This document shows, in pieces, positions 34,737 to 45,539 of a stretch of 64,000 nt of DNA. The stretch lies in contig NC_081844.1 of NCBI RefSeq assembly GCF_963259705.1, positions 39,621,341 to 39,685,340 on the forward strand, read 5' to 3'. The stretch is from Myotis daubentonii. Lineage: Eukaryota > Chordata > Mammalia > Chiroptera > Vespertilionidae. The first letter of the stretch is position 1. The number at the start of each line of letters is the position of its first letter. A model generated the notes under the pieces. The model searched no databases. It saw only the letters and a list, made by a program, of their open reading frames with translations, and was not told the origin of the DNA. Made by a program: the position numbers and the translations under genes.

Positions 34737-35644
34737 AGTGCACGAATTTGTGCACCCTGAAAGGAACTGTGGGCCACAAAGATACGGTGGGCACAGGGGC
34801 GGGTCTTGGCCCATCCTCTATGCCCCCACCCAGCCCTTCCCACTGCAGACCCCAGTCACCTGTCTGCCAGCAGCCCTGCTCCTGCTGCTCCCATGTGCTG
34901 ATGGCACCAGCCCCGCTTGCACCCACTGATGGCACTGAGCAATTGGGGCCAGCGCCAGCAGCAGGTGCGAGTGGGGTCAGCACCGTCAGTGGGTGCCAGT
35001 GGCAGCTGCTGCCCCAATCACCCCTCAGGAGCCAAGGGAGGTGGAGAAGCCCTCAGGGACGATCAGGGCTGGCAGCCTCTGCTCACATCCACTGACTGTG
35101 CTGAGCGTTTAGGACCAGCACTGGGCACCAGCAGCAGGTGCAAGCGGCAGCTCTGGCAGCAGCTGTGGGTGCGAGTGGGACCAGCGCTGGCAGCAGTTGC
35201 AAGAGGCAGCGGCCAGCCCCAATTGCCCCTCAGGAGCAGAGGGAGGTGGAGAAGACCTAAGGGGTAATCAGGTCTGGCAGCTGCCGCTCTCACCCACTGA
35301 CAGTACCAGCAGCGGGTGCAAGTGGGGCCAGCACTGGCAGCAGGTATGAGCACCAGGTGGGACAGTGGCATGCGGGGGCAAAGAATTTTCAGTAACCACC
35401 AGAGGCTCTCTCCCGATGACAGCAACCGGCACCCCGCCTTGGTCTGGCGCCCCCGCTCACCTGCTCCACCATCCCGCCGTGGCTGACGCCAGCCATGTTT
35501 CATGTTCTGCCACCTGTTGCTGACGCCTGCCATGTACCGCGCACGCCCCCTGGTGGTCAGCACACATCATAGCGACCGGTTGTTCGATTGTTTGGTTGTT
35601 CCACTGTTTGGTCTATTTGCACATTAGGGTTTTATATAGAGAGA
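34737..35644 (-). mobile_element. Largest Helitron (908 bp), with duplicated interior
   Basis: The own-strand start is TCTCTATATAAAACCCTAAT at 35644 and the 3' hairpin is GTGCACAAATTCGTGCAC. The terminal CTAG has become CAAG (CTTG on the plus strand at 34737). The target is A|T. The interior is GC-rich and related to the Helitron at 3219-3883; a segment of about 205 bp beginning with CCCCAATCACCCCTCAGGAG near 35012 recurs near 35217. The frames of up to 166 codons are read through these repeats in different phases. Confidence 0.92.
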
Positions 35645-35649
35645 TAAGC

Positions 35650-35895
35650 ATATCCTTTGAATCTCAGCTTAAATCTTCCTTCTTCAGATCTGCATTTCCC
35701 AACCCATAATCTTTCTCATGGCACCTTGCTTTTCTTTACTACAGCTCACCACCGTTTGTTTAGTGCCTGCTGCCTTGTAGACCTTAAACTTCACGAAGGC
35801 AGTAACTATGTTCTTTGTTCTCAGCACTTTAGCGAGGCCCTTGGCCCATGGTGAATACCCAATAAACATGTGTTCAGTGAGTGACTGAGTTAAAC
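35650..35895 (+). mobile_element. L2 LINE 3' end
   Basis: GCCTGCTGCCTTGTAGACCT, CTTCACGAAGGCAGTAACTA, ATGGTGAATACCCAATAAAC and TTCAGTGAGTGACTG are the L2 3' terminus. Confidence 0.72.
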
Positions 35896-38118
35896 AAATA
35901 AAGAAGAGGAAGAAGGGCTATCTAACTCCTCGTGCCAGATGTATCTCAACCTCCACATCCATCCAGCTCCCAACATAAGCCTACGTTACCAACCTCCCTG
36001 ATAATTTCCTCTCTCAGTGAAATCATTCCCTAGTACCTCAAGGCCACACTGGTCTTCTCCCTCTCTCTACTCCTATGAGTGAGTGCTGCTTTCCCAAAAT
36101 AGGCTATAAATTCCTAGAATATTGAGTCTATGGCTTAGATTTCTTTTGTATCCTCCATAATGCACTTTATACTAGAACGTCTAGAACTGAGTCTGCCCTA
36201 GGTTAAGGCTCTCTAAAGTGGCATTTAGGGCTGACAAAAGGGATCACAGCAACTTATCAGAAACAACTCATATAATTTCTGGGTGGATATATAGTGTCCA
36301 TGACTTATACCCCATTTTAATTATGAGCCCTTTATAGCATAGAATCAATTTTTTTCAGGCTCTGAATCGCATTCCAGATAATTCAGCCAGATAATTCCTT
36401 GATGAGACAGAAATGTCCCTCACCCCAAAAAATGTTTCCACCCCAACACAGCAAAAACTCTTTAGTAATATTTTAAATCTACCCCAGTTTCTAAAATGTT
36501 TGCTGTACATGAACTCCATTTGGAAATTATGTTGCCAAGGTGACCATTTTTTCCATTTTTAAATTTTTGTCATTTCTCCGTCTATATTTTCCAGTTAGGA
36601 AATTGCAAACGCAGCCTCAGGGAAAACAGCACACAGTTCTCACAGAGTTGTAGTCCTAGCAAAAACTTTAAATTCAGCATAATGTAAATCATGTGTTTAT
36701 CTGATTTTTATTTATGTGCTTAATAATTAAATAATGTGTTTAATTAATTATTTAATATAACTGTATTTTGTATTGGCTATTTGGACACCTTTCCTTATTT
36801 GCATATCCTCCCTCCCTCACTGGAAAAAAATATAAGCAATTAATAATATTTTAATAGGCAAGTTAATTTTGGAGTTAATGACAATTTGTGGACCAAAGTA
36901 CCTATTTTAATGTCAAGTTACCCTTCTCTAGTAGAAACTTGAAATTTTGAGAAGAATTTATTGAGAAGTTTATCACATTATTTACATGTTTTATCTCCTC
37001 TCTATTTCCATAAATGTGCATCTTTAGAAGAGAAATGGATAATGCTTAATCTGCCATAGATATGATCTGGCTTCTTTGGTAAGTTCCTAGTTAAGAATGA
37101 CTAGGATTAAGTACACTATGGGTATATTTGGCCTGATTTTCAACACCCACAAAAAGCATTTAACTTCTTGCATCCTTATCAAAGTTTGATGCTATTTAAA
37201 GATTCCTTGGAATGAATTATTTCTCCCCCAAAATCATACAGCACTAGACAAAGACTCAAAAAAACAAAGAATAAAATTGCTCAGCCTACGAAAAAATAAA
37301 TTCTAAAAGATTTTATTTTCCAAAAAGGTTAAACTCACAAGTTCAACATGCAATAACACATAGACAGACTGTACACAATGTGTGTAAACACGGTGGCATA
37401 GATTACACAGAGTCGTCCCTTCAGGAGATTGTTTAAAATTTGACATGTTTGAACTCTCAACACACTTGGTGAACTTCCGGAAAGCTCTACCAGTCATAAT
37501 TAACCACTAATGAAATTTTACTAGGAAAAAAATTACAAGCTATATTCGAAATCTCTTTAAGTCTGAGGGGGCACATTCCATGAGAATGATTGCCTTCCTA
37601 TATAAGAGACGGCCACAGAAAGGCTCAGAAACAAATCTGTCCCCAACAGCTAATAATTCACCTATTATCAAACCCTCTAGAATCATAATACCTCAGTCCC
37701 AACTGTGAGCCTGCAAATATGTGACAAAACAATTGATGAATTGCAGTGACCAGCCGAATTGGTAATGTGCCTTGGGATTTGGGGACTCCACCCACCCTAT
37801 GTGTGAGGAGAATTTATGAAGATAACATGACATGCTAATATATTTTTACAGCTTGAACAAGATATTCCATGCCATTTTTGAGCACCACACATAGTTTATC
37901 AATATAACTCCTAAGACCTTTATCCCCTTTAGTTTCTTTGCTGCTGCACATAATGTAATTATCAAAAGGGTTAAGACTAACTGACGAGTGGGAGCATTTG
38001 AACCCTAGACAGGAGCTCTTTTCTTTTTTCCTCTTTCTTTCTCTATTTCTGTTCTGTTCATTGGTTCACTTATATTTTGTTCCAATTGCCTTAATGCAAT
38101 CTTCAGCCATAGCAAACC
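35896..38118. other. Unique sequence
   Basis: No gene recognised. 36720-36765 is an AT-rich, partly palindromic patch (TTTAATTAATTATTTAA). Confidence 0.45.
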
Positions 38119-38157
38119 ATGGGGGCGGTGGGGGTGGGGGTGGCGGGGGGGGGGGGG
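38119..38157 (+). repeat. G-rich simple repeat
   Basis: GGGGGCGGTGGGGGTGGGGG followed by TGGC and a G14 run. It is a potential G-quadruplex and a length-variable site. It produces the poly-glycine frame. Confidence 0.9.
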
Positions 38158-38589
38158 CTTTGAATGGCTTAGATGTGACCTTCGAAAAACCTTATTCGTC
38201 TATCTCCTTTGCAATGGGTCAGGTGGTGTGTCAAATCCGAAGGCAGCATTGGCTAGAATTCAGGTATCTTTCAGAGAGAAATCAAGGTCACCCCCTCTGA
38301 AGGATAAAACTGTTCGTTCCTAGGTAGAAAAGACATCAGCGCTGTCCTCTCCTGTAGCTGTTGGTGAATGTCAGATCTGCTTCTGAAAGCTGTTCTCATT
38401 CTTGAATATGGTTTGTGGAGTTAATTATGGAAAAGTACTTCAGGCTTCTCTGCTTAATCATATTTAATGTATAAAAAATGTATTCTGCTATATTAAGTAG
38501 TCAAAAAAAATTCCTGTAAATTGAAAGCGTTCAAATACACCAGGCCCATCACTGCTTATGATAAAAAAGAACAAGCAGCTCACAACAGT
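38158..38589. other. Unique sequence
   Basis: No gene or repeat recognised. Confidence 0.45.
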
Positions 38590-38830
38590 GAGTCATTAGT
38601 ATAAGCCTTGCACGATGTGCTTTTCCTAAATTAGCTCACTCAGTCCTTATACAACCCTAAGAGATAGGAAACATCACAATGCCCGTTTTCTAAATGAGAA
38701 GACATGCTTCTAGAATATAAGTAAGGGGGGGGGGGGGGAAAGGATAGACTAGTAAGTAGAAAAACTGGAACTTGAACTTGAGTCTGGCCTACTCCAAAAT
38801 CCATACTCTTGAGAACTAGGCTTAATGGTT
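38590..38830 (-). mobile_element. MIR SINE relic with G run
   Basis: TTATACAACCCTAAGAGATA, TTTTCTAAATGAGAAGACAT and GAACTTGAGTCTGGCCTACT are the reverse complement of MIR in order. A G13 run at 38726-38738 has expanded inside it. Confidence 0.68.
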
Positions 38831-38988
38831 TCTGCAAAATTGAATAAACTGTAGTACAAATCCTTTAAAATCAAACAAACATGAATGAGAGATTTCACCA
38901 CTACCAGTTTTGAACAATGTGATCTTGGGAAATTTGCTTAAAATCTATAAGCTTCAATTTTCTCATTTTTATAAAGCTCATAAGATTA

Positions 38989-39147
38989 TCTATAATATTA
39001 AAAGCATAATATGCTAATTAGACCAGACATCCTTCCAGAGGATGAAGCCAGGGCTGCCCAGGTCCCAGTTGCCAGAGGGAAGCCAGTGCCAGCAGCAGGG
39101 GGAAGAAAGGCCTATTCTTGCACGAATTTTGTGCATCAGGCCTCTAG
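38989..39147 (+). mobile_element. Short Helitron (159 bp)
   Basis: Starts TCTATAATATTAAAAGCATA with ATATGCTAATTAGACCAG and ends GCACGAATTTTGTGCATCAGGCCTCTAG. The target is A|T. It is the same short subfamily as 20068-20230 and 63848-64000. Confidence 0.92.
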
Positions 39148-39599
39148 TTAAAGGATAAATGAGATGACAGATGTCAGTACATAGTAACAAACCAATAAAT
39201 GAAAGCATTTTGTCATTTTAGAGATTTTCAATATTTAAGATAATTCAACTTGAAAATAAATTATCTTACACATATTTTCCTCTTCATGCCTTGCATGTAG
39301 CAGGAAATTCATAAATATCTACTGAAGAAAATGGAATGGTTCTGGTAGAAAATATTACCTGATTGAAACTTTAGTAGTGACTATCTCTTTGTCGATCAAG
39401 AATCTGTACTTACAATGACACTGAGCTAATAAAGTTTATGCTCTCAGTTAAAAGCATATCATGTTTTAAATTGAAACTTCAAATAATCAACATACTACAG
39501 GTAACCTCAGCCATCTGCAGACGTGCTGCTTTAAAAAGATGTGCAAATACAGTACTGATGGAGGAAGATGTCTTTTAAATTCTCTGCAATAGATAGAAA
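39148..39599. other. Unique sequence
   Basis: No gene or repeat recognised. Confidence 0.45.
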
Positions 39600-39730
39600 T
39601 GGAAGGAGAATTGACTTAAGGTGGTGAACACACAATACAATATACAGATGATGTATTATAGAATTGTACATCTGAGACCTATATAATTTTGTGAACCAAT
39701 GTCACCCCAATAAATTCAATTTAAAAATTT
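39600..39730 (+). mobile_element. L1 3' tail fragment
   Basis: GGTGGTGAACACACAATACA, GAATTGTACATCTGAGACCT and CCAATGTCACCCCAATAAAT are an L1 3' terminus. A Ves SINE follows directly. Confidence 0.72.
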
Positions 39731-39955
39731 AGCCCTGCCGGCATGGCTCACTGGTCGAGCATTGACCTATGAACCAAGAGGTCACTGTTTGATTCCTGGA
39801 ATGGGCACATGCCTGACTTGCAGCTTGATCCCCAGTAGGAGGCCTGCAAGAGACAGCCGATCAAAAATTCTCTCTAATCTTTGATGTTTCTATCTCTCTC
39901 TCCCGCTATTTTCCTCTCTGAAATCAATAAAAAAAAATATTTTTAAAAAATTAAA
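39731..39955 (+). mobile_element. Ves SINE
   Basis: Begins AGCCCTGCCGGCATGGCTCA, B-box region GTTTGATTCCTGG, then TTTGATGTTTCTATCTCTCT and CTCTGAAATCAATAAAAAAA. Inserted at or in the A-rich tail of the preceding L1. Confidence 0.92.
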
Positions 39956-39964
39956 AGCGTAAAA

Positions 39965-40038
39965 GAGGATACTAATAACAGCTAGCATTTATGGTATACC
40001 CACAATACCAGAATTCTTCAGTTTCATAGATAGATGAT

Positions 40039-40080
<42 letters not shown>

Positions 40081-40250
40081 AAAAGAGTCTCTACTTTTCA
40101 TGTATGTACCAACATAAAAACAGGCATTATTCATTTCTATTTTATAGGTAAAGAAGTAGAACTAAGCTCACAGTAGCTAAACACTTGCCCAGAGCATGTA
40201 AAAGGGAGAAGACAGATATGCACCCTGGTCTGTCTCAAAGCCCACACTCT
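39965..40250 (-). mobile_element. MIR SINE relic carrying a GATA repeat
   Basis: AACAGCTAGCATTTATGGTA, GGCATTATTCATTTCTATTT, ACACTTGCCCAGAGCATGTA and AAAGCCCACACTCT are reverse-complement MIR. A (GATA)n array has grown in its middle. Confidence 0.68.
40027..40080 (+). repeat. (GATA)n microsatellite
   Basis: About 13 tetranucleotide units, nearly pure from 40039. Confidence 0.97.
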
Positions 40251-40481
40251 AAATAAATAAATAAATTCTCTACAATAGGTCTGAAGCCATCCCATTCACC
40301 AGCTGTACTAATTGTGGAACATCTGAAATGTGACTGGGCCAAAATGCTATTTGCTCTACAAATAAAATAAACATAATTTCATACTTAATATGAAAATTTT
40401 CTCATTAATAACTTTATATTGACATGTTGAAATTATCTTACTTTGGACATATCATATACAATATTTATCTATAAGACAGTA
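40251..40481. other. Unique spacer
   Basis: AT-rich, no gene. An AATAAATAAATAAAT stretch at 40252-40266. Confidence 0.45.
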
Positions 40482-40685
40482 TCCTATATAATAAAAACAT
40501 AATATGCAAATTGACCAAACAGCTGAACGACCCGTGGGCAGGGCCGGGGTGGCTGTCGTGTGCCAGCGGGCAGGGGGAGGGGATGGTGATGGGGGATACA
40601 GAGACCAGCAGCAGTGGAGGGGCAATGCAGGGAGGGCCTCCCAGACTGTGAGGCCCTCACAGTCTTTCGTGCACTGGGCCTCTAG
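40482..40685 (+). mobile_element. Short Helitron (204 bp)
   Basis: Starts TCCTATATAATAAAAACATA, has ATGCAAAT at 40504-40511 and ends TTTCGTGCACTGGGCCTCTAG. The 5' arm of the 3' hairpin is missing (CACAGTCTTTCGTGCAC), so the hairpin is largely lost. The target is A|T. Confidence 0.92.
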
Positions 40686-41029
40686 TATATTAATATATGT
40701 AATATATTATTAAAAATAAACTCACCTGTTTTTCTTTTCATTTTTTAATGTGGCTCTAGAAACTTTAATAATGTGAACTTTAATGGTTCACATTGTGTTT
40801 TAATTGTTCAGTGCTGATCTAGAATTTTACAAGATCTAATCAAGGTAATAAAAAATAATATGGTTTATTAGTGAAGAAAATGCAAAGGACAGATAAATAC
40901 AGAATCTAAGAAATAGATTAAAATTCATTCAGAATATCTCAGGACTGTTTAGAGAGGAAACTCTGAATTTTCATAACCAATACTGATTAGTGAAATGGAA
41001 ATACTTCTACAATGAAATATTTTAATTGT
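40686..41029. other. Unique spacer
   Basis: No gene or repeat recognised. Confidence 0.45.
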
Positions 41030-41392
41030 GTAAGCTTGCTAGAGCTGTCATAACAGACTGAATGGTTTAAACAACAGAAGTTTGTTCCCCACAGTTCTGG
41101 AGGCTGGAAGCCCAGCGTCAAGGTGTGCACAGATTTGGTCTCCTCTGAGGCCTCTTGTTGGCTCACACAGGGCCACCTTCTCATTGAGCCCCACGTGGTC
41201 TTTCCTCTGTGCAAGCACAGGTCTGCGTCCTAATCTCTTCTTACAAGGACGCCAGGCATATTGGACTAGTGCCCACCCCTATGACCTTAGTTTACATTAA
41301 TGACCTCTTTAAAGGTCCTGTCTCCACATACAGTCACATTCTGAGATGCCGTGGATTTCGGGAGATACAATTCAGCCTATAACAATCACTCG
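41030..41392 (-). mobile_element. MLT1-like MaLR LTR
   Basis: On the plus strand TTGCTAGAGCTGTCATAACA, CAGTTCTGGAGGCTGGAAGC, TACAAGGACGCCAGGCATAT, CAGTCACATTCTGAGATGCC and CAATTCAGCCTATAACA form the reverse complement of a MaLR LTR. Solo LTR, moderately diverged. The overlapping frames on both strands are chance. Confidence 0.82.
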
Positions 41393-41871
41393 GCTATAGC
41401 AGTTTTTAAAAAAAAAAAAAAATCCAGCAGGAACATTTTTTTCTGATTATAGAAACTTTCTAATATATTCATGGATCTCTTAAAAAAATCTACCTACTTA
41501 AAGGGAAAACTCTCTCCAAATGATCAAATTTTCAAATTTGTAATTCTATAGGTATATATTTCTCTTTACAGACATAATTTGAACTTCCATTTTATACATC
41601 AATCTCTTTGGGCTCTTTTAAATATAAATTGGTTTTCTAGGGTTTACTCTTCCCCACCCCACCTCCCACATCCCACCCCTGGGAACCAATACTTGTCTCT
41701 CTGGACACAACAAAGGCATTTGGGCATCATTGTAAGTACTAAACATGGCAGGACTACAGACCCAACATTCATATAAGCTGAGCTTTGAGTTGTTCCCATA
41801 AAAAAGTTATTTGTATTATCTATTGCAGATGCTTCTAAACAGTTGGATGGGTTGGTGTAATATGGTAGTTA
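41393..41871. other. Unique spacer
   Basis: Contains an A14 run near 41409-41422. No gene. Confidence 0.45.
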
Positions 41872-41883
41872 AGAGATAAACAG

Positions 41884-42102
41884 CCCTGCCCTAGATGGTT
41901 TTGCTCAGTGGATAGAGCGTTGGCCTGCAGACTGAAGGGTCCGGGGTTGACTTCGGCCAAGGACACATGCCTGGTTGCAGGCACGATCCCCAGTCAGGGG
42001 GGGGGGGGGGTGCAGGAGGCAGCCAATCAATGATTCTCATCATTGATGTTTCTATCTCCCTCTCCCTCCCTTTCTAAAATCAATAATAATAATAAGAGAG
42101 AG
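41884..42102 (+). mobile_element. Ves SINE with 12-bp target duplication
   Basis: A box TTTTGCTCAGTGGATAGAGC, B-box region GGGGTTGACTTCGG. A G15 run at 41997-42011 has expanded. It is flanked by AGAGATAAACAG at 41872-41883 and 42103-42114. The tail is (AAT)n then (AG)n. Confidence 0.94.
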
Positions 42103-42114
42103 AGAGATAAACAG

Positions 42115-42260
42115 TTCTCAAAATGGCACAGACCTGAGGTCAAGTCTCTGTGCTGCTGGTGCCTAACTGTGTGATCCGAGCAGATTGCTTAACCTGTGTA
42201 CACCTCAGTTTCCTCATCTATGGTATAAGAAAAAATAAGGGTACCCTTAATAATAGGTGA
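42115..42260 (+). mobile_element. MIR SINE relic
   Basis: CTAACTGTGTGATCCGAGCA, TGCTTAACCTGTGTACACCT, and CAGTTTCCTCATCTATGGTA are MIR core. The Ves at 41884 landed just upstream. Confidence 0.8.
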
Positions 42261-42404
42261 GGATAAAATATTTTTACTTAATTAACTTACTGCTCCAACA
42301 AATCGAGCAACTGGTTTCTTCCTTCATTATTGTCTACTTCACCTAACACCTAGGTAGACAGATAACCTCTTCACTTCAGCAGCTTACTTTAAAAACTTAG
42401 GTTG

Positions 42405-42617
42405 GCCCTCACTGGTTTGGCTTAGTGAATAGAGCATAGGTCTGCGGACTGAAGGGTCCTGGGTTTGATTCCAATCAAGGGCCATGCCTGGGTTGTGGGC
42501 TTGATCCCCAGTAGGGGGTGTGCAGGAGGCAGCCAACCAATGATTCTCTCTTATTATTGATGTTTCTATCTCTGCTCCCTTCCTCTCTGAAATCAATAAA
42601 AATATATTTTTTTAAAA
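42405..42617 (+). mobile_element. Ves SINE
   Basis: Begins GCCCTCACTGGTTTGGCTTA, B box GGGTTTGATTCCAATC, then TTATTGATGTTTCTATCTCT and CTCTGAAATCAATAAAAATA. No clear target duplication. Confidence 0.92.
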
Positions 42618-43600
42618 TAAGTTTCTTGGACGAGATAAAAGAGAAGAGTTCGAGAAGAGGTGGGTTATTCAAAACCTGTGGTTGGCAACATCAAAAGTGA
42701 ATTCAAAGCTTGCTTTTGATTCAGATGAAAATCCAGGAGCAGACCTGGGGAAAATTGACCCAAAAATAATTCACTCAGAGGTAAAGCCAGAGCCATGAGG
42801 TGTGCCCAGCTTTTCTGACACATCAGGAAAATGTGTGTGAATCAAATCTGAGGAAAGGAAAGCAGATTGTCTAAATGAATTGTAGGAATACCAGGCATTA
42901 TGTCCCCCTTTTCCTGTGTTTTATTCCAAGAAGGATTTGGAAAAGTCTTGTCAACAATATGAGCAATCATGAGTTAAAACAATTGTTACTGGCTAATCTT
43001 TCAGAAGGATTACAGTAACAACTGGCTGGGACTGCATACTTATTTTAATCTTTCTTGAAAAGCCTTTAACTTCAAAAAAGGAAGCATGCAGTTTCTTCAG
43101 AAATTGAGAAAATTTTTATTGACACCGACAGTTTTACTTTGTGACATTTTATAAAAAATATATCTCACCATGTAAATATTGATTCTTGAGTCAAAGGTGA
43201 AAACAACTAATTAAAGTTCTCTAGATTTATATTTCTTTTCCATGAGACTATTCCTTCTGTGTACTACTTACAAGTTTAAAGCGATCTAAACTGCATTTGA
43301 TGACATTTTCAAGAAACCAACAATGATGTTTTGACCCACATTTAGAGAAACAGTTTGTCTTGGTTTGTTACAAATGCATTGTCTCATCCCTAAGCCTGAG
43401 CCTCTTCCCTTATTAGGATGTGTAATTCTGTAGCCAAAATCAAGATTTAAGCTGCTCTTACTAGAATGTGGTTATTTCTGATGGCCATTTAATATAGAAA
43501 TGCTTTCACTTGGGTTCACAATTTAATTAATGTTTACATCCTCATAGTCTCTTTTTGTGTTAAGTGGAATTTTATGACTATTTGTAAGAAACATCTAGGG
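42618..43600. other. Unique sequence
   Basis: No gene or repeat recognised. Confidence 0.45.
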
Positions 43601-43835
43601 CAGTGATGGCGAACCTTTTGAGCTCAGCGTGTCAGCATTTTGAAAAACCCTAACTTAACTCTGGTGCCGTGTCACATATAGAAATTTTTTGATCTTTGCA
43701 ACCGTAGTAAAACAAAGACTTATATTTTTGATATTTATTTTATATATTTAAATGCCATTTAACAAAGAAAAATCAACTAAAAAAATGAGTTCACATGTCA
43801 CCTCTGACACATGTGTCATAGGTTCATCATCACTG
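43601..43835 (+). mobile_element. nhAT element, copy 1 (235 bp)
   Basis: Ends CAGTGATGGCGAACC and GGTTCATCATCACTG (inverted: CAGTGATGATGAACC). The target duplication is degraded (ATCTAGGG versus ATTCTAAG). About 93% identical by eye to the second copy at 49875. It retains the CCTCTGACACATGTGTCA stretch that copy 2 has lost. No coding capacity. Confidence 0.9.
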
Positions 43836-43871
43836 ATTCTAAGGGCTAAATATTCCAAACTTTCTGTGGGT

Positions 43872-44158
43872 GATAGATGATAGATAGTAAGGAAGGGAAG
43901 GGAGGGGAGGGATGATAGATAGTAAGAAAGGGAGGGGAGGGGAGGGGAGGGGTGGGGAGGGGAGGGGAGGGGTGGGGAGGGGAGGGGAGGGGAGGGGAGG
44001 GGAGGGGAGGGGAGGGAAGGGAAGGGGAGGGGAGGGGAGGGGAGGGGAGGGGAGGGGAGGGAAGGGAAGGGAAGGGAAGGGAAGGGAAGGGAAGGGAAGG
44101 GAAGGGAAGGGAAGGGAAGGGAAGGGAAGGGAAGGGAAGGGAAGGGAAGGGAAAGGAA
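43872..44158 (+). repeat. GGGGA/GGGAA pentanucleotide array
   Basis: Roughly 285 bp of purine repeats. GGGGA units with occasional GGGGT variants dominate to about 44060 and pure GGGAA units follow to about 44150. Because the unit length is five and stop-free, all frames stay open, giving false proteins on both strands. A GATAGATGATAGATAG motif interrupts the left edge. Strong G-quadruplex potential on the plus strand. Confidence 0.97.
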
Positions 44159-44914
44159 GTTGACCACTTCTTGTCAAAGATGACAAGAGCAGTACCCCTT
44201 AAAAGTAAGAAAGGAACAGAGAATCTTGAAGACTATGGCACAGGTTGCAGCCAAACATTCTAAAAAGTTCTGACATTTGCTGTGCGCCTGAAAGAAGCTA
44301 GTCATTCCAGTTTCCAGTACACAAGTGTTCCTGTGATTAAAATGACTTTTTCACCTTTTTTAAATGGCAAAATTTTTTCCATCTTATGTCAGGCAAATGA
44401 TTCCCCAGCCTCGCTGATTTACCCAAACCACACTTGAGCTGTTTGAGCAATTATCCAATGACACTGTCTGATAGAGAGCCAGTCAAGAAAAAAGAAAAGA
44501 GAGAGAGAGAGAGAGGGAGAGAGAGAGAGAGAGAGAACTAAGCCAGGGGCTCAATCTTCCACTTTGTTAAGTAGATTTGTGCTTGTAGACAGCGGGTACC
44601 ACATTTTCAGGAGAGTTCTCAGTGAACATCCACTAATCGGAAAGCATCCTAGATCTCTTATAGAATCTATGCAATGTACAGAGATATTACACTACTGTTG
44701 ACATCATTCTATCATCATCAGAATTGTGTGACAAGTACCTTCAACAAGATGCATAAGCAGTATTTCAAAAGTACATTTTCAAACAACTTGCCAGAACTAA
44801 GAAAAGTAAACAAGTCTGTCTAAATATAGCTCTATAAATGCAGTTCACATAAACAACAACAAAGCAATATCCAAAATCCTACAAGCAAGGACGGGTGCTA
44901 TTTTATAATCAATT
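44159..44914. other. Unique sequence with a GA repeat
   Basis: Contains (GA)n at 44501-44535. No gene. Confidence 0.5.
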
Positions 44915-45150
44915 GACAATAAATATTTATTATGCACCTACTACGTGCCATGTTTCTCTTTGGGGAGTAAGTCAAATATGGAAAGCAGTGATCAAAAAGG
45001 ACAGCCAGTTGCTCAAAACGTAGTAAGTTGATGAGGTGCTCCTTCTCTCTGTTTACATCACTGACACTGCTAAGCATCGGGGGTACAAAGGTAAATAAGA
45101 TGCCACCCATGCCACAGATGAAAGCACCGTCTAATGGGGCAGAGATCACA
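44915..45150 (+). mobile_element. L2 LINE 3' relic
   Basis: AATAAATATTTATTATGCAC with CTACTACGTGCCATG, then TAAGCATCGGGGGTACAAAG and GCACCGTCTAATGGGG are L2 3' landmarks. Confidence 0.7.
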
Positions 45151-45539
45151 ATGCTTATCAGGTAGTATAATGATGAAGGTGCTCAAACAATCATTTCACA
45201 CAATCACTTTAGTTTGAAAGTAAAAATGAGTTTAGATTAGCTGCAGTAGATTTAGGCTGATGGACCTTCATTCCATCTCCATCACCTCACATGGAACTCG
45301 ATCTCTTTAACCCTAAGAGGATTGTTTTCTGTAGAACTGATAGCCTGGAAGAAAGCTGTTGTCTTCACTATGCAGACATGTAGTTCTGGTTGTGTGCCTA
45401 CCACAGCTGGTGTGTTTGCATTCAACAGTGGAATTCTCAGTTACTGTGTTCCCCTCAGGAAAAATATGCAAATTGCTGTTGGCTGTTTTATATGTCTCAT
45501 TTCAATGGAAAGCATTCCATCTCTTAAATCAAAAACATC
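45151..45539. other. Unique spacer
   Basis: No gene recognised. The 130-codon plus frame starting at 45322 runs on into L2-like sequence and has no domain. Confidence 0.45.

Noticed and set aside
34748..35563. Frames of 115-166 codons on both strands
   Set aside because: They fall inside a GC-rich Helitron with internal repeats, in mutually overlapping frames with no domain.
43748..44263. Long frames on both strands giving proline/leucine/serine-rich or glycine/arginine/glutamate-rich proteins
   Set aside because: They are read through a stop-free pentanucleotide array and exist in several phases at once; not a gene.
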